DNA of 22,953 nucleotides from Deltaproteobacteria bacterium (GTDB taxonomy: Bacteria; Desulfobacterota; Desulfobacteria; Desulfobacterales; B30-G6). Positions 14,842-22,742 of the stretch are shown here, in pieces. The position numbers were made by a program, and so were the translations under genes. Location of the stretch: assembly GCA_019313725.1 (NCBI GenBank), contig JAFDAT010000009.1, forward strand, positions 1-22,953, in the 5' to 3' direction. Each line of letters begins with the position of its first letter. Within the stretch, counting starts at the first letter, position 1. The notes below the pieces were generated by a model. That model was not told the DNA's origin, did no database searches, and was given only the letters and a program-made list of their open reading frames with translations.

Positions 14842-15222
14842 ATGATCGATTTTAAATTAGATCCAAAATCTGGGGTTCCCTTTTATCGGCAGATCATCGA
14901 TCAAATCCGCTATGGTGTCGCAAGTGGAGATTTAAAAGTAGGCGAACAATTGCCAACGGTCAGAGCTTTAGCCGTCCAGCTTAAGGTCAATCTCAATACC
15001 GTCGGCAAAGCATACAGGGAGCTTGAAATTCAAAGTATTTTGGAAACACAGCAAGGTACAGGTACATTTATAGGTTCGACAAATATACAAATACCCAAAT
15101 CAGAACGACAAAATAAACTTGATAGCATCTGTTCAGAGTATTTAAGCATCGCCTCCAGTTATGGGTTCAGTGCAGAGGAAATGGTCGATGAATTGAAAAA
15201 AAGACAAAGGGGGAAGACATGA
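14842..15222 (+). CDS. GntR family transcriptional regulator, YtrA subfamily
   Basis: This 126-residue protein has the GntR winged helix at about 5-75: VPFYRQIIDQIRYGVASGDL, GEQLPTVRALAVQLKVN and TVGKAYRELEIQSILETQQG. A short helical C-terminus (about 85-120) replaces a ligand-binding domain, which is the YtrA-type layout. Such small GntR proteins usually repress their own operon, often transporter or membrane-protein genes. The stop overlaps the next start (ATGA), so the slipin is made from the same message. The palindrome over the -10 box supports autoregulation. The inducer cannot be read from the sequence. Confidence 0.92.
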   Translation: MIDFKLDPKSGVPFYRQIIDQIRYGVASGDLKVGEQLPTVRALAVQLKVNLNTVGKAYRELEIQSILETQQGTGTFIGSTNIQIPKSERQNKLDSICSEYLSIASSYGFSAEEMVDELKKRQRGKT

Positions 15223-16118
15223 AATCAGATACTACATTAAAAAAGAGTTTCAATCCAATTTCCATAACACTAATAGTTATTGCTGCAATCACTGGACTAT
15301 TGCTGGAACAATTAAATGTCGTCCACTGGAGCATTGCTGCCATTCCTGTATTCGTGCTGCTGGTTATTGCAGCCTCGATACGGATCGCTGACCAATGGGA
15401 AAAAGCCGTTGTGCTTAGAATGGGTAAATTTCTTGGTCTGAGAGGACCGGGAATCTTCCTAATAATTCCCATTATTGATCGGATAGATGATTATATCGAT
15501 CAACGTGTTAGGGTAACAGATATTACCGCAGAAAAAACTTTAACAAAGGATACGGTGCCAGTTGATGTTGATGCTGTTGTCTATTGGACGGTATGGGATG
15601 TGGAGAAGGCTGCCTTAGAGGTGAGGGAGTATGTTCAGGCCGTAACCTACATGACCCTTACTGGCTTAAGGGATACTATCGGGAGACATGAACTGGCAGA
15701 TCTTCTCCAAAATCGTGAAAAAATAGCCGAAGATCTTCAGCACACGCTTGATGAACACACCAATCCCTGGGGGATCTCATGTCAAAATGTGGGCATCAAA
15801 GATATTGTTATCCCAGCGGCGCTTTCAGATGCAATGAGTAAACAGGCTCAGGCTGAGCGGGAACGTCAGGCTCGAATTATCCTTGGAACAGCTGAAACCG
15901 AAATCGCCGAAAAGTTTTCGGAAGCCAGCAAACAATACCAGGGTAACCCTGTCGCACTTCAACTGCGTGGTATGAATATGCTTTTTGAAGGGCTCAAAGA
16001 AAAGGGATCATTGATTATTGTTCCAAGCTCCGCATTGGATTCCATGAACCTCGGTGCCATCGGTGGACTTGCGGCACTATCTGAAAAGAGTGCTGAAAAG
16101 AGCTCTTCTGGCAAATAA
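15219..16118 (+). CDS. slipin (stomatin-like SPFH/band 7 protein)
   Basis: This 299-residue protein has a hydrophobic N-terminal segment or hairpin (about 15-53). The SPFH/band 7 domain follows (about 55-230): EKAVVLRMGKFLGLRGPGIF, RVRVTDITAEKTLTKDTVPV, VDAVVYWTVWDVEKAALEV and RDTIGRHELADLLQNRE. A coiled C-terminus with SKQAQAERERQARIILGTAE (about 207-226) follows. It belongs to the slipin branch and not to FloA. Slipins form membrane oligomers and elsewhere are clipped or partnered by NfeD-type proteins; here the NfeD genes are 3 kb away in another operon. It overlaps the GntR gene by 4 bases. Confidence 0.92.
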   Translation: MKSDTTLKKSFNPISITLIVIAAITGLLLEQLNVVHWSIAAIPVFVLLVIAASIRIADQWEKAVVLRMGKFLGLRGPGIFLIIPIIDRIDDYIDQRVRVTDITAEKTLTKDTVPVDVDAVVYWTVWDVEKAALEVREYVQAVTYMTLTGLRDTIGRHELADLLQNREKIAEDLQHTLDEHTNPWGISCQNVGIKDIVIPAALSDAMSKQAQAERERQARIILGTAETEIAEKFSEASKQYQGNPVALQLRGMNMLFEGLKEKGSLIIVPSSALDSMNLGAIGGLAALSEKSAEKSSSGK

Positions 16119-16166
16119 GATTACATTTTCCCATCATAAATTAATCTTAAAATAAAGCGAGGACTT

Positions 16167-16655
16167 ATGAAAGCACAGCAAACGAATTTAATGAAAAGAG
16201 TTTTAGTCTCCTTGCTCCTTTGCGGAATAATGGTATTTTGGGGTTTTCAGGTTTCTGGGGAAGAATGGACTGATGCGCAAAAGGAACTCTGGAAAACAAC
16301 AGAGACCTTCTGGAAAAATATGATACTGGGTGATGCCGACGACGCAATAACTGCTCTTGGCACCAAGGGCAATCTCGAATGGTGGCCAACCAAGAAAAAG
16401 CCTTATGATGCAAATGCAATAAAGGAAGAATATAAAAGATGGTTTGATTATGACAAGCCTGTTACTTACGAATTAGAACCACTCAATATTCATATCGTTA
16501 ACAATATCGCTAATGTATTTTATTTATACCAGTGGAAAGGAAAAGTATCATCCGATAGCGGTCGGATTATGGAGACATGGATAAAGCAAGATAATAAGTG
16601 GAAATTTATGGGTGCCATGGCTTGTTCCTGTGAGAAAGCCCTTACATGTAAGTGA
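16167..16655 (+). CDS. secreted NTF2-like (SnoaL/DUF4440-type) protein
   Basis: This 162-residue protein begins with a signal peptide (about 9-31, KRVLVSLLLCGIMVFWGFQVSG). A single cone-shaped NTF2-like domain follows: ELWKTTETFWKNMILGDADD, NLEWWPTKKKPYD, and the closing strands NIANVFYLYQWKGKV and ETWIKQDNKWKFMGAMACSC. Cys residues cluster near the end (about 153, 155, 161). Such domains bind small molecules or have weak enzymatic roles; no ligand can be inferred. It follows the slipin gene by 48 bases in the same direction, so it may be the third gene of that operon. The start could be the ATG at 16191 instead. Confidence 0.75.
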   Translation: MKAQQTNLMKRVLVSLLLCGIMVFWGFQVSGEEWTDAQKELWKTTETFWKNMILGDADDAITALGTKGNLEWWPTKKKPYDANAIKEEYKRWFDYDKPVTYELEPLNIHIVNNIANVFYLYQWKGKVSSDSGRIMETWIKQDNKWKFMGAMACSCEKALTCK

Positions 16656-16877
16656 TTTCGAATTTATTAGATAGAAAATCTAAATTTGAGTCTCTCGCCT
16701 CAAAGATGATGCTTGTCGTTTCTTCAATAATTCTGCCTTTCAAAATTACCGATACCTACACAAATTAATCATTTCCCCTCCGTATTCCGCCTCCATCTTT
16801 TCAGTCTTGATCATCATGAACACATCTGGCAAAATACCATAACTGTCAGATAAAATTATCACAGGGGAGATTTAACA

Positions 16878-17957
16878 ATGACCGATGTTTACAAACAGCT
16901 TGCCGAGAGACTTGACCAATTGCCGCAAGGTTACCCGGCAACAGATTCTGGCGTTGAGCTAAAGATACTGCAAAAAATCTTCACATCCGAAGATGCTGAA
17001 ATGGCTTTGAAGCTAAAATGCCTTCCTGAGACAGCTGATGCCATTGCTGATCGTCTGGGTGAACCAGTGGAGGATACCCGTACAACCCTCGATAAAATGG
17101 CAGAAAAGGGTCAGATTGAAAGCTCAACCCACAAGGGACAACAGGTGTATATGCTGGCTCCATTTGTAGTCGGGATATATGAGTATCAGGTGTATCGGCT
17201 TGACCGGGAATTGGTCGAATTGTTTGAAGAGTATTTCCCTGTCCTGTCTAAATCTCTTGGCGGGTATGAACCAGCCATTGCACGGACTATCCCCATTAAT
17301 ACGAATCTCAAACAGGATTCTCAAATCCAACCGTACGAAAATTTAACTCAAATGCTTGAGAGTGCAAAATCCTTCAATGTGATAGATTGTGTTTGCCGTA
17401 AAGAAAGAGCCATTATGGGCAAACCCTGCGATCATTCTTTGGAGGTCTGCCTTAACTTTTCCCAAGAAAAAGGAGTGTACGACTATTTTTTAAGGGGTGG
17501 TAGGATCATATCAAAAGCGGAAGCCTTCAAGGTGATTGCTCAGGCAGAAGCGGAAGGTCTAATCCATAATGTGTTCTATAACACAAAAGAGGGGCATGGT
17601 ACTGTCTGTAACTGCTGCTCTTGCTGTTGTGAGGTAATACGGGCAGCAAAGGAATATGGTGCGATCCACACGTTTGCAAAGAGCAATTATTTAGCCTTAA
17701 TCGATTCCGATGAATGCACCGCATGTGGGGTCTGTGCAGATGAACGATGTCAAATGGACGCCATCTCTGTAGAGGATGATATTTATCAGGTCATGAATAC
17801 GCTATGCATAGGTTGTGGCGTTTGTACGATATCCTGCCCAGCAGATGCCATTAAATTAATCCCAAGACCTGAAGCTGAACAGGACATTCCGCCAGATGAC
17901 TTTGTGGATTGGAGCATTAAACGAGCTGAAAATAGAGGGATAAAATTAGAAGTATGA
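16878..17957 (+). CDS. 4Fe-4S binding protein with N-terminal helix-turn-helix-like region
   Basis: This is a 359-residue protein. Residues 25-95 look like a winged helix (ETADAIADRLGEPVEDTRTTLDKMAEKG). Next come two Cys-rich sites, C171-x-C173 with C184 and C191, and the dense cluster C244-x-CC-x-CCC251. Two ferredoxin motifs follow: CTACGVCADERC (280-291) and CIGCGVCTISCP (310-321). It should carry two 4Fe-4S clusters and possibly more, and act in the cytoplasm as an electron carrier or redox sensor. GGGGAGA precedes the ATG. The glpD-like gene starts 27 bases downstream, which suggests it accepts electrons from that dehydrogenase or controls the operon; both are inference. Confidence 0.85.
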   Translation: MTDVYKQLAERLDQLPQGYPATDSGVELKILQKIFTSEDAEMALKLKCLPETADAIADRLGEPVEDTRTTLDKMAEKGQIESSTHKGQQVYMLAPFVVGIYEYQVYRLDRELVELFEEYFPVLSKSLGGYEPAIARTIPINTNLKQDSQIQPYENLTQMLESAKSFNVIDCVCRKERAIMGKPCDHSLEVCLNFSQEKGVYDYFLRGGRIISKAEAFKVIAQAEAEGLIHNVFYNTKEGHGTVCNCCSCCCEVIRAAKEYGAIHTFAKSNYLALIDSDECTACGVCADERCQMDAISVEDDIYQVMNTLCIGCGVCTISCPADAIKLIPRPEAEQDIPPDDFVDWSIKRAENRGIKLEV

Positions 17958-17984
17958 TAAAATCACAATCGCTGGAGCAAATAA

Positions 17985-19622
17985 ATGGAAAGATTCATCG
18001 AGAATTATTCTGGGGAGAAATTTGATCTCATAATTATCGGCGGGGGCATAACCGGTGCTACGGTTGCATATGATGCGGCCTCACGGGGCTTGTCAGTCGC
18101 TCTGATTGAAAAAAAGGACTTTGGATGGGCAACTTCTTCAGCCACCTCAAAGCTCATCCATGGCGGACTGAGGTATCTCGCCAATATGGAATTCGATATC
18201 GTTCGTGAATCTTTGCGTGAACGGAGAATCCTTTCCAATATAGCACCAAACCTGGTGTATCCCATGCCGGTTATGCTGACTTGCTACAACACGCATAGGA
18301 TCAACAGCTTTTGGAATCTGAAAATCGGTATGATTCTTTATGACCTGTTATCATTTGATAAAGGCTTTACGTGGGACAAAAGCAAAAAGATACCCTTTCA
18401 CAAAACCATTTCCGTTAAAAAAGCGGTCGAACTTGAACCTGTTGTCAAAAAGGAAGGACTTAAAGGGGCCCACATATACTATGACTGTGCGAGCCTATAC
18501 CCTGAACGACTGACCTTGGCGTTTATTAAATCAGCGGTTCGACAGGGGGCCCGCGTATCAAACTACGCCAAAGCTCAGGAGTTTATCTTTTCGGGCCACG
18601 ATGAAATCAGCGGGGTCAAGGTTAAAAACCTGCTCAGTGGTGAAGATGTCGAGCTGAAGGGCAAACTCATGATCAATTGCAGCGGTCCATGGGCGGATGA
18701 AATATTGGGGCTTACTTCCGACAAACTAAGGAAGAAATCGATTGTTCGTTCGGAGGGTATTCACATTATTACCAGGAATCTGACTTGCGACCATACAGTC
18801 ACTTACAGCAAATCGAGCAACACCGGTTTTTTCATGCTGCCCTGGCGTGGACACACATTGATCGGCCTGACGGACAAGCAATATACAGGTGCCCCCGATA
18901 AATACAAAGTAACAAAAGAATCGATCCTTGAGCTTCTTGGCACCGTAAACGCATACCTCGGTGAGGAAAAAAAAATAAACTATGAGGATATTTTATACGC
19001 CTATGGAGGCCTAAGACCACTGGTGGACGATGAAAGCCAGAACACCAGGCAAATGTCCAGAAAATATGAAATATATGACAATGCCGAAGAGGGCATCAAG
19101 GGCATGATCACCGTTGAGGGTGGAAAATATACAACCAGCCGAAATCTTGCCGAAAACGTCATGAAAGTTGTCGGGAAAAAAATGAAAAAAAATATAGGCA
19201 AATGCATAACGCACAAACAACATTTGGTGAGCTGTGAAATCAGTGATTTGCCGGCTTTTTTGAAGAAGATCAAAAAAAAGAGCCCGGATATCGTCGAAAA
19301 GACAATTGGCTGGCTAGGCAGACTTTACGGAACTGAATATCACCGTGTCATCGAAATGGCGGGAACCGATAAAACGCTACTGAAGCCGATAAATCATGAT
19401 GGGGAAATATTGGCCCAGGTTTTATACGCCCTAAAAAATGAAATGGCTAAAACGCTACAGGACATCGTGTTCAGGAGAACCGGTATTGGGACTTTAGGGA
19501 ATCCCGGCAAAGAACTTATAAAAAAAGTCGCGGATATAAGTGCGGAGTATCTCGGCTGGGACGAAAAGAAAAAGACCGAAGAGATATCCGGGACGCTTCG
19601 CTCATTTAAGCTTCCAAGCTGA
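17985..19622 (+). CDS. glpD: FAD-dependent glycerol-3-phosphate dehydrogenase
   Basis: This 545-residue enzyme oxidises glycerol-3-phosphate to dihydroxyacetone phosphate and passes electrons to the respiratory chain. The FAD-binding Rossmann motif is at 16-22 (IIIGGGITGAT), followed by the family signature SSATSKLIHGGLRYL (51-65). The substrate-side region has NTGFFMLPWRGHTLIGLTD, YAYGGLRPLVDD and ITVEGGKYTTSRNLAE. The C-terminal domain contains LQDIVFRRTGIGTLGNPG. Length and signature fit GlpD/GlpA. GGAG lies 7 bases before the ATG. No glpB or glpC follows, so the iron-sulfur protein upstream is the nearest possible electron partner. A lysine-rich stretch (about 395-430) is unusual but lies in the variable linker. 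Confidence 0.93.
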   Translation: MERFIENYSGEKFDLIIIGGGITGATVAYDAASRGLSVALIEKKDFGWATSSATSKLIHGGLRYLANMEFDIVRESLRERRILSNIAPNLVYPMPVMLTCYNTHRINSFWNLKIGMILYDLLSFDKGFTWDKSKKIPFHKTISVKKAVELEPVVKKEGLKGAHIYYDCASLYPERLTLAFIKSAVRQGARVSNYAKAQEFIFSGHDEISGVKVKNLLSGEDVELKGKLMINCSGPWADEILGLTSDKLRKKSIVRSEGIHIITRNLTCDHTVTYSKSSNTGFFMLPWRGHTLIGLTDKQYTGAPDKYKVTKESILELLGTVNAYLGEEKKINYEDILYAYGGLRPLVDDESQNTRQMSRKYEIYDNAEEGIKGMITVEGGKYTTSRNLAENVMKVVGKKMKKNIGKCITHKQHLVSCEISDLPAFLKKIKKKSPDIVEKTIGWLGRLYGTEYHRVIEMAGTDKTLLKPINHDGEILAQVLYALKNEMAKTLQDIVFRRTGIGTLGNPGKELIKKVADISAEYLGWDEKKKTEEISGTLRSFKLPS

Positions 19623-19694
19623 ATGCGGACAAAAAATGTTTAGAAAATTGAACCCTGAAATGGGTATCCTCACAATTTTTATCAGGTGGTTAAT

Positions 19695-21266
19695 ATGCGG
19701 AACTCGACACAAAAAAATGAAGAACTTATAATGGCTATTGACTCCGGTACTCAGTCTATCAGGGCAGCCCTGGTAAATTATTCCGGCGAAATAACAGACC
19801 TTGTAAAAAATGAAATCGAACCTTACTACTCTGAGCGACCTGGATGGACGGAACAAAACCCTGAGTATTACTGGGAGATGTTATGTAAAACCTGCAAAGC
19901 GCTTTTGCATAAAACAGATCGACATAAAGAAGCCATCAAGGCGGTTACCATTACGACTCAACGCGGCACGATGATCAACTTGAGCAAGGATGGGAAACCT
20001 CTCCGCCCTGCTATTGTGTGGCTCGATCAGCGAAAAGCAGACATCAGACGTGTACTTCCACCTATTGGCTATCCTATTATAAAAGCAGTCAGCCTTTATG
20101 GGTTGGTCAAATTTGCAATTCAATACTGCCGGTCGAACTGGATAATGCAAAACCAGCCTGAAATTTGGGATAAAACACATAAATATCTATTTCTATCTGG
20201 ATATTTTACTTTCAAAATGACTGGCGAATATAATGATTCCGTTGGAAATATTATCGGTGCCATTCCATTCAATACAAAAAAATTCAGATGGGCACACCGA
20301 CTTGATCCAAAGAGCTGGCTCTTCCCAGTCGATAGGGAAAAACTATCCACCCTGGTAAATCCGACCGAACAGTTGGGCGTCATTACCCATGAAGCAGCCA
20401 AGGAAACCGGTATCCCAAAAGGTTTACCTCTGGTAGCCGCGTCGAACGACAAAGGCTGTGAAGTTATAGGTTCAGGATGCCTTACGCCTGATACAGCCTG
20501 CTTAAGTTTTGGTACCCTGGCAACCATCAACACTCAAAGCGAAAAGTATGTTGAACTTAAACCGGCAATGCCGCCCTATCCGTCGGCCATACCCGGCCAG
20601 TATTTTTCAGAGGTTTGTGTCATGCGTGGATTCTGGATGGTCTCATGGTTTAAGGAGGAATTCGGCCATCAGGAAAGACATGAAGCAATGGGCACAAAGG
20701 TCAGCCCTGAACAACTACTTGAAAAACTAATTAAAGACGTGCCGGCAGGTTCTATGGGGCTTGTCTTACAACCTTATTGGACACCTGGTCCTGATATCGC
20801 GCAATACACAAAAGGCGCGGTTATTGGTTTTGGAGACTTACACACAAAAGGCCATTTATATCGGGCAATCATCGAAGGCTTGCTGTATGCACTCAAAGAA
20901 GGGGCGGAATTGATAGAAAAAAAGAACAAAGTTCCAATTACAAAAATCCGTGTTTCGGGTGGAGGATCACAAAGTGACTCAATTGTACAGATTGCAGCCG
21001 ATATTTTCGGACTTGCAGTTGAACGGCCTCACACACATGAAACCTCCTTGGTGGGGGCTGCCATTGATTCAGCCGTCGGTCTGGGTGTATTTCCGGATTT
21101 TCAAACAGCGATAAATGCGATGAGCAGAGTCGGCAAAACCTTTGAGCCAATAAAAAGAAATCACGAAATTTACGATGGCCTTTACAATAAAGTATATCTG
21201 AAGATGTACAAACAACTGCTACCCCTATACAAAGAAATCAAAGACATCACAGGCTACCCGGAATAA
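19695..21266 (+). CDS. FGGY family carbohydrate kinase
   Basis: This 523-residue kinase has the two-domain FGGY fold. The N-terminal phosphate loop is MAIDSGTQSIRAAL (13-26), followed by ITTQRGTMINLSKDG and PAIVWLDQRKAD (106-116). The C-terminal half has PDTACLSFGTLATI, a long lid region, and the ATP-binding GGGSQSDSIVQIAADIFGL near residue 430. ATG 19695 is chosen because AGGTGG lies five bases upstream; the GTG at 19686 lies inside that site. The substrate is not decided by sequence: glycerol kinase is attractive because glpD is 72 bases upstream, but the QRG motif differs from the NQRE seen in typical GlpK. Confidence 0.9.
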   Translation: MRNSTQKNEELIMAIDSGTQSIRAALVNYSGEITDLVKNEIEPYYSERPGWTEQNPEYYWEMLCKTCKALLHKTDRHKEAIKAVTITTQRGTMINLSKDGKPLRPAIVWLDQRKADIRRVLPPIGYPIIKAVSLYGLVKFAIQYCRSNWIMQNQPEIWDKTHKYLFLSGYFTFKMTGEYNDSVGNIIGAIPFNTKKFRWAHRLDPKSWLFPVDREKLSTLVNPTEQLGVITHEAAKETGIPKGLPLVAASNDKGCEVIGSGCLTPDTACLSFGTLATINTQSEKYVELKPAMPPYPSAIPGQYFSEVCVMRGFWMVSWFKEEFGHQERHEAMGTKVSPEQLLEKLIKDVPAGSMGLVLQPYWTPGPDIAQYTKGAVIGFGDLHTKGHLYRAIIEGLLYALKEGAELIEKKNKVPITKIRVSGGGSQSDSIVQIAADIFGLAVERPHTHETSLVGAAIDSAVGLGVFPDFQTAINAMSRVGKTFEPIKRNHEIYDGLYNKVYLKMYKQLLPLYKEIKDITGYPE

Positions 21267-21348
21267 CTGGAGCAAAAACCGGGAATGTATTTAATTCTTC
21301 CGTAGTATAAGCCCTCTCCCACAGCTTGGCCTATTGATTGAATTTTAG

Positions 21349-21549
21349 CTATTTTACCTTGCCCATGTGGTCAATCATTGCATCCTTAATGTCACCCCAA
21401 CAGGCATTCAAGTTCGGTACGACGTGTTCCAACCCCTTAACATCCATGAACGCTGCGCCTGGTATTGCATCAGCCGTTGTAGAGGGCATCCCTTTTGTTC
21501 CCATTTGGAGGCGGATGTGATGAAAAGTGTCTGGTTCACATCCGATCAA
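21349..21549 (-). pseudogene. possible alpha/beta-hydrolase C-terminal remnant
   Basis: The frame has no ATG near its 5' end (it would begin at a TTG at 21547-21549) and is preceded by a stop a few codons upstream. Residues 31-55 (PGAAFMDVKGLEHVVPNL) resemble the final strand and His loop of alpha/beta hydrolases, with IPGA before G-x-E-H. It overlaps the end of the small membrane protein gene by a few bases. The match is short, so this is a weak call. Confidence 0.3.
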
Positions 21550-21701
21550 GAACCATAAATATCAGCAACTAATTCTCTGAACCAGGCTGGTTTCTGGTAA
21601 AGCACAAATATTAAAAGCATACTGGTTATTGGTATCGGTATGATTGTGTCTGTGACGGCCAGCAGAACAAGGTATAGCAATACTTTGGTTTTTATTTTCA
21701 T
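21546..21701 (-). CDS. 51-residue membrane protein
   Basis: A short complete gene encodes MKIKTKVLLYLVLLAVTDTI, then a Pro-containing turn (PIPIT) and a second hydrophobic segment SMLLIFVLYQKPAWF, ending in REL and a Tyr-containing tail. Two membrane helices (about 7-20 and 26-36) separated by a Pro turn suggest a small hairpin membrane protein. AGGTGA lies four bases before ATG 21701. Similar short proteins seem familiar from sulfate reducers, but I know no function. It is isolated, with no co-directional neighbour close upstream. Confidence 0.65.
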   Translation of the reverse strand: MKIKTKVLLYLVLLAVTDTIIPIPITSMLLIFVLYQKPAWFRELVADIYGS

Positions 21702-21833
21702 AGATCACCTGCAATATTAATTTGAGATTTGTGATGTTACCATACCACATAAGTTTCTGTTTTACAGACTATCAGACAGCCTGGGGACAGATTCCAAGAA
21801 ATAATTTTGAATTCAGATAACTTTTAAAAAAAA

Positions 21834-21869
21834 TGGACGGCAAAAGGCGCCACGCCTATGTACCGTCCA
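21834..21869 (-). terminator. strong intrinsic terminator of Lys/Ala-rich gene copy 2
   Basis: The outer arms TGGACGG/CCGTCCA and inner arms AGGCG/CGCCT form a two-tier hairpin. On the minus strand it is followed directly by a run of eight T, 29 bases after the gene stop. Confidence 0.85.
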
Positions 21870-21897
21870 CACGTCAAAACTATCTGCCAGATAACTG

Positions 21898-22329
21898 CTA
21901 AGCTTTCACATACAGACCCTTTTGGGGGCTGGTAATCTTACCCTGTTTCTTCAGTTTGAAAATGATATTGGCAACCTTTTTCTGATCGTACCCGGTTTTT
22001 TTCATCAGAGAGGCCGTGTCCGTACCTTTCTTTAAGCCTTTGATGGCCTTCAAGACTGTATCGGCCGCCGTAGTTTTTACAGCTTTTTTCGGTGCGGCTT
22101 TCTTGGCCGCTGCCTTCTTGGGTGCAGCCTTCTTCGGAGCAGCTTTCTTGGCTACTGTCTTTTTAGCGGCCTTCGGTGCAGCCTTTTTAGCAACTTTCTT
22201 GGGAGTTACTTTTTTGGCTGCTTTCTTTTTAGGTTTAGCATCTGCCTTCTTTAGGGCATCAACCAGTTTGTCTAAACGTTTTGAAATAGCATTGAGTTCC
22301 TTTTTTACCGCTTGCAGTTCTTTCTTCAT
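21898..22329 (-). CDS. histone-H1-like Lys/Ala-rich protein with C-terminal winged helix (copy 2)
   Basis: This 143-residue paralogue of 13233-13622 has the same three parts. A coiled-coil start (MKKELQAVKKELNAISKRLD) is followed by a longer Lys/Ala/Pro tail (about 32-87), with repeated AAPKKA units. A winged-helix-like end follows (TAADTVLKAIKGLKKGTDT, KKVANIIFKLKKQGKI, GLYVKA). The tail has more repeat units than copy 1, so the two genes differ mainly by repeat expansion. Two ATGs are adjacent; the second (22329) is chosen because AAAGGAGA then has normal spacing and the N-terminus aligns with copy 1. It has its own promoter and terminator. DNA compaction is the likely role, by inference. 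Confidence 0.86.
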   Translation of the reverse strand: MKKELQAVKKELNAISKRLDKLVDALKKADAKPKKKAAKKVTPKKVAKKAAPKAAKKTVAKKAAPKKAAPKKAAAKKAAPKKAVKTTAADTVLKAIKGLKKGTDTASLMKKTGYDQKKVANIIFKLKKQGKITSPQKGLYVKA

Positions 22330-22379
22330 CATTGTCTCCTTTAATTAGAATTATTTTATGACTTCCATCAAACGTTGTG

Positions 22380-22408
22380 AATTTAATGCTCAAAATCATA
22401 TTTGTCAA
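22380..22408 (-). promoter_or_regulatory. promoter of Lys/Ala-rich gene copy 2
   Basis: On the minus strand TTGACA (22403-22408) and TAAATT (22380-22385) are 17 bases apart. The spacer begins with AA and ends with GCAT before the -10, as in copy 1, so the two genes share promoter design as well as product. Confidence 0.65.
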
Positions 22409-22565
22409 CTTTTTCAGAAGATAATGTGTTATCTCAATGTAAATAGCCCTATTTTCAACCACCGGCAAGGCATTTCCATTTGATTAGAGCGTTTGCCAGA
22501 AAAACGTTCCGAGTAGCTTGAGCCAAAGACGCTTGAAGTTGTTCTTCGTCATTGAACCAGTGTGC

Positions 22566-22732
22566 TTTAGGGCTCGCGCAAAAATAACTTCACATTTTCA
22601 GCGCCCATCCATCCCGCTCAGCGGCGTTGCGAAAATTCGACATATGCCAGATATTTCTGCATTTTCATGCCTTGCTGAGCGGGCGCCTGAACTCTGAAAA
22701 TCTGCGAACTTATTTCTACGCAAACCCTTAGG
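22566..22732. repeat. MITE-like imperfect inverted-repeat element
   Basis: About 167 bases fold back on themselves. The left arm (22566 to about 22622) and right arm (about 22671-22732) share a perfect CCCGCTCAGC/GCTGAGCGGG core. Further out they share GCGCCC, ATTTTCAG, AAATAA or AATAA near the tip, and a GGG/CCC end, with small insertions on each side. No gene is encoded. The element ends 11 bases before the stop of the partial gene at 22743. It may be a miniature transposable element or a structured RNA or terminator; no transposase with these ends is visible here. Confidence 0.6.
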
Positions 22733-22742
22733 ATCCCACCAT

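Noticed and set aside
277..21365. A 14-base match (TTTACCTTGCCCAT) between about 280 and about 21355
   Set aside because: A single 14-mer shared between two places in 23 kb is expected by chance when both strands are considered, and the flanks do not align.
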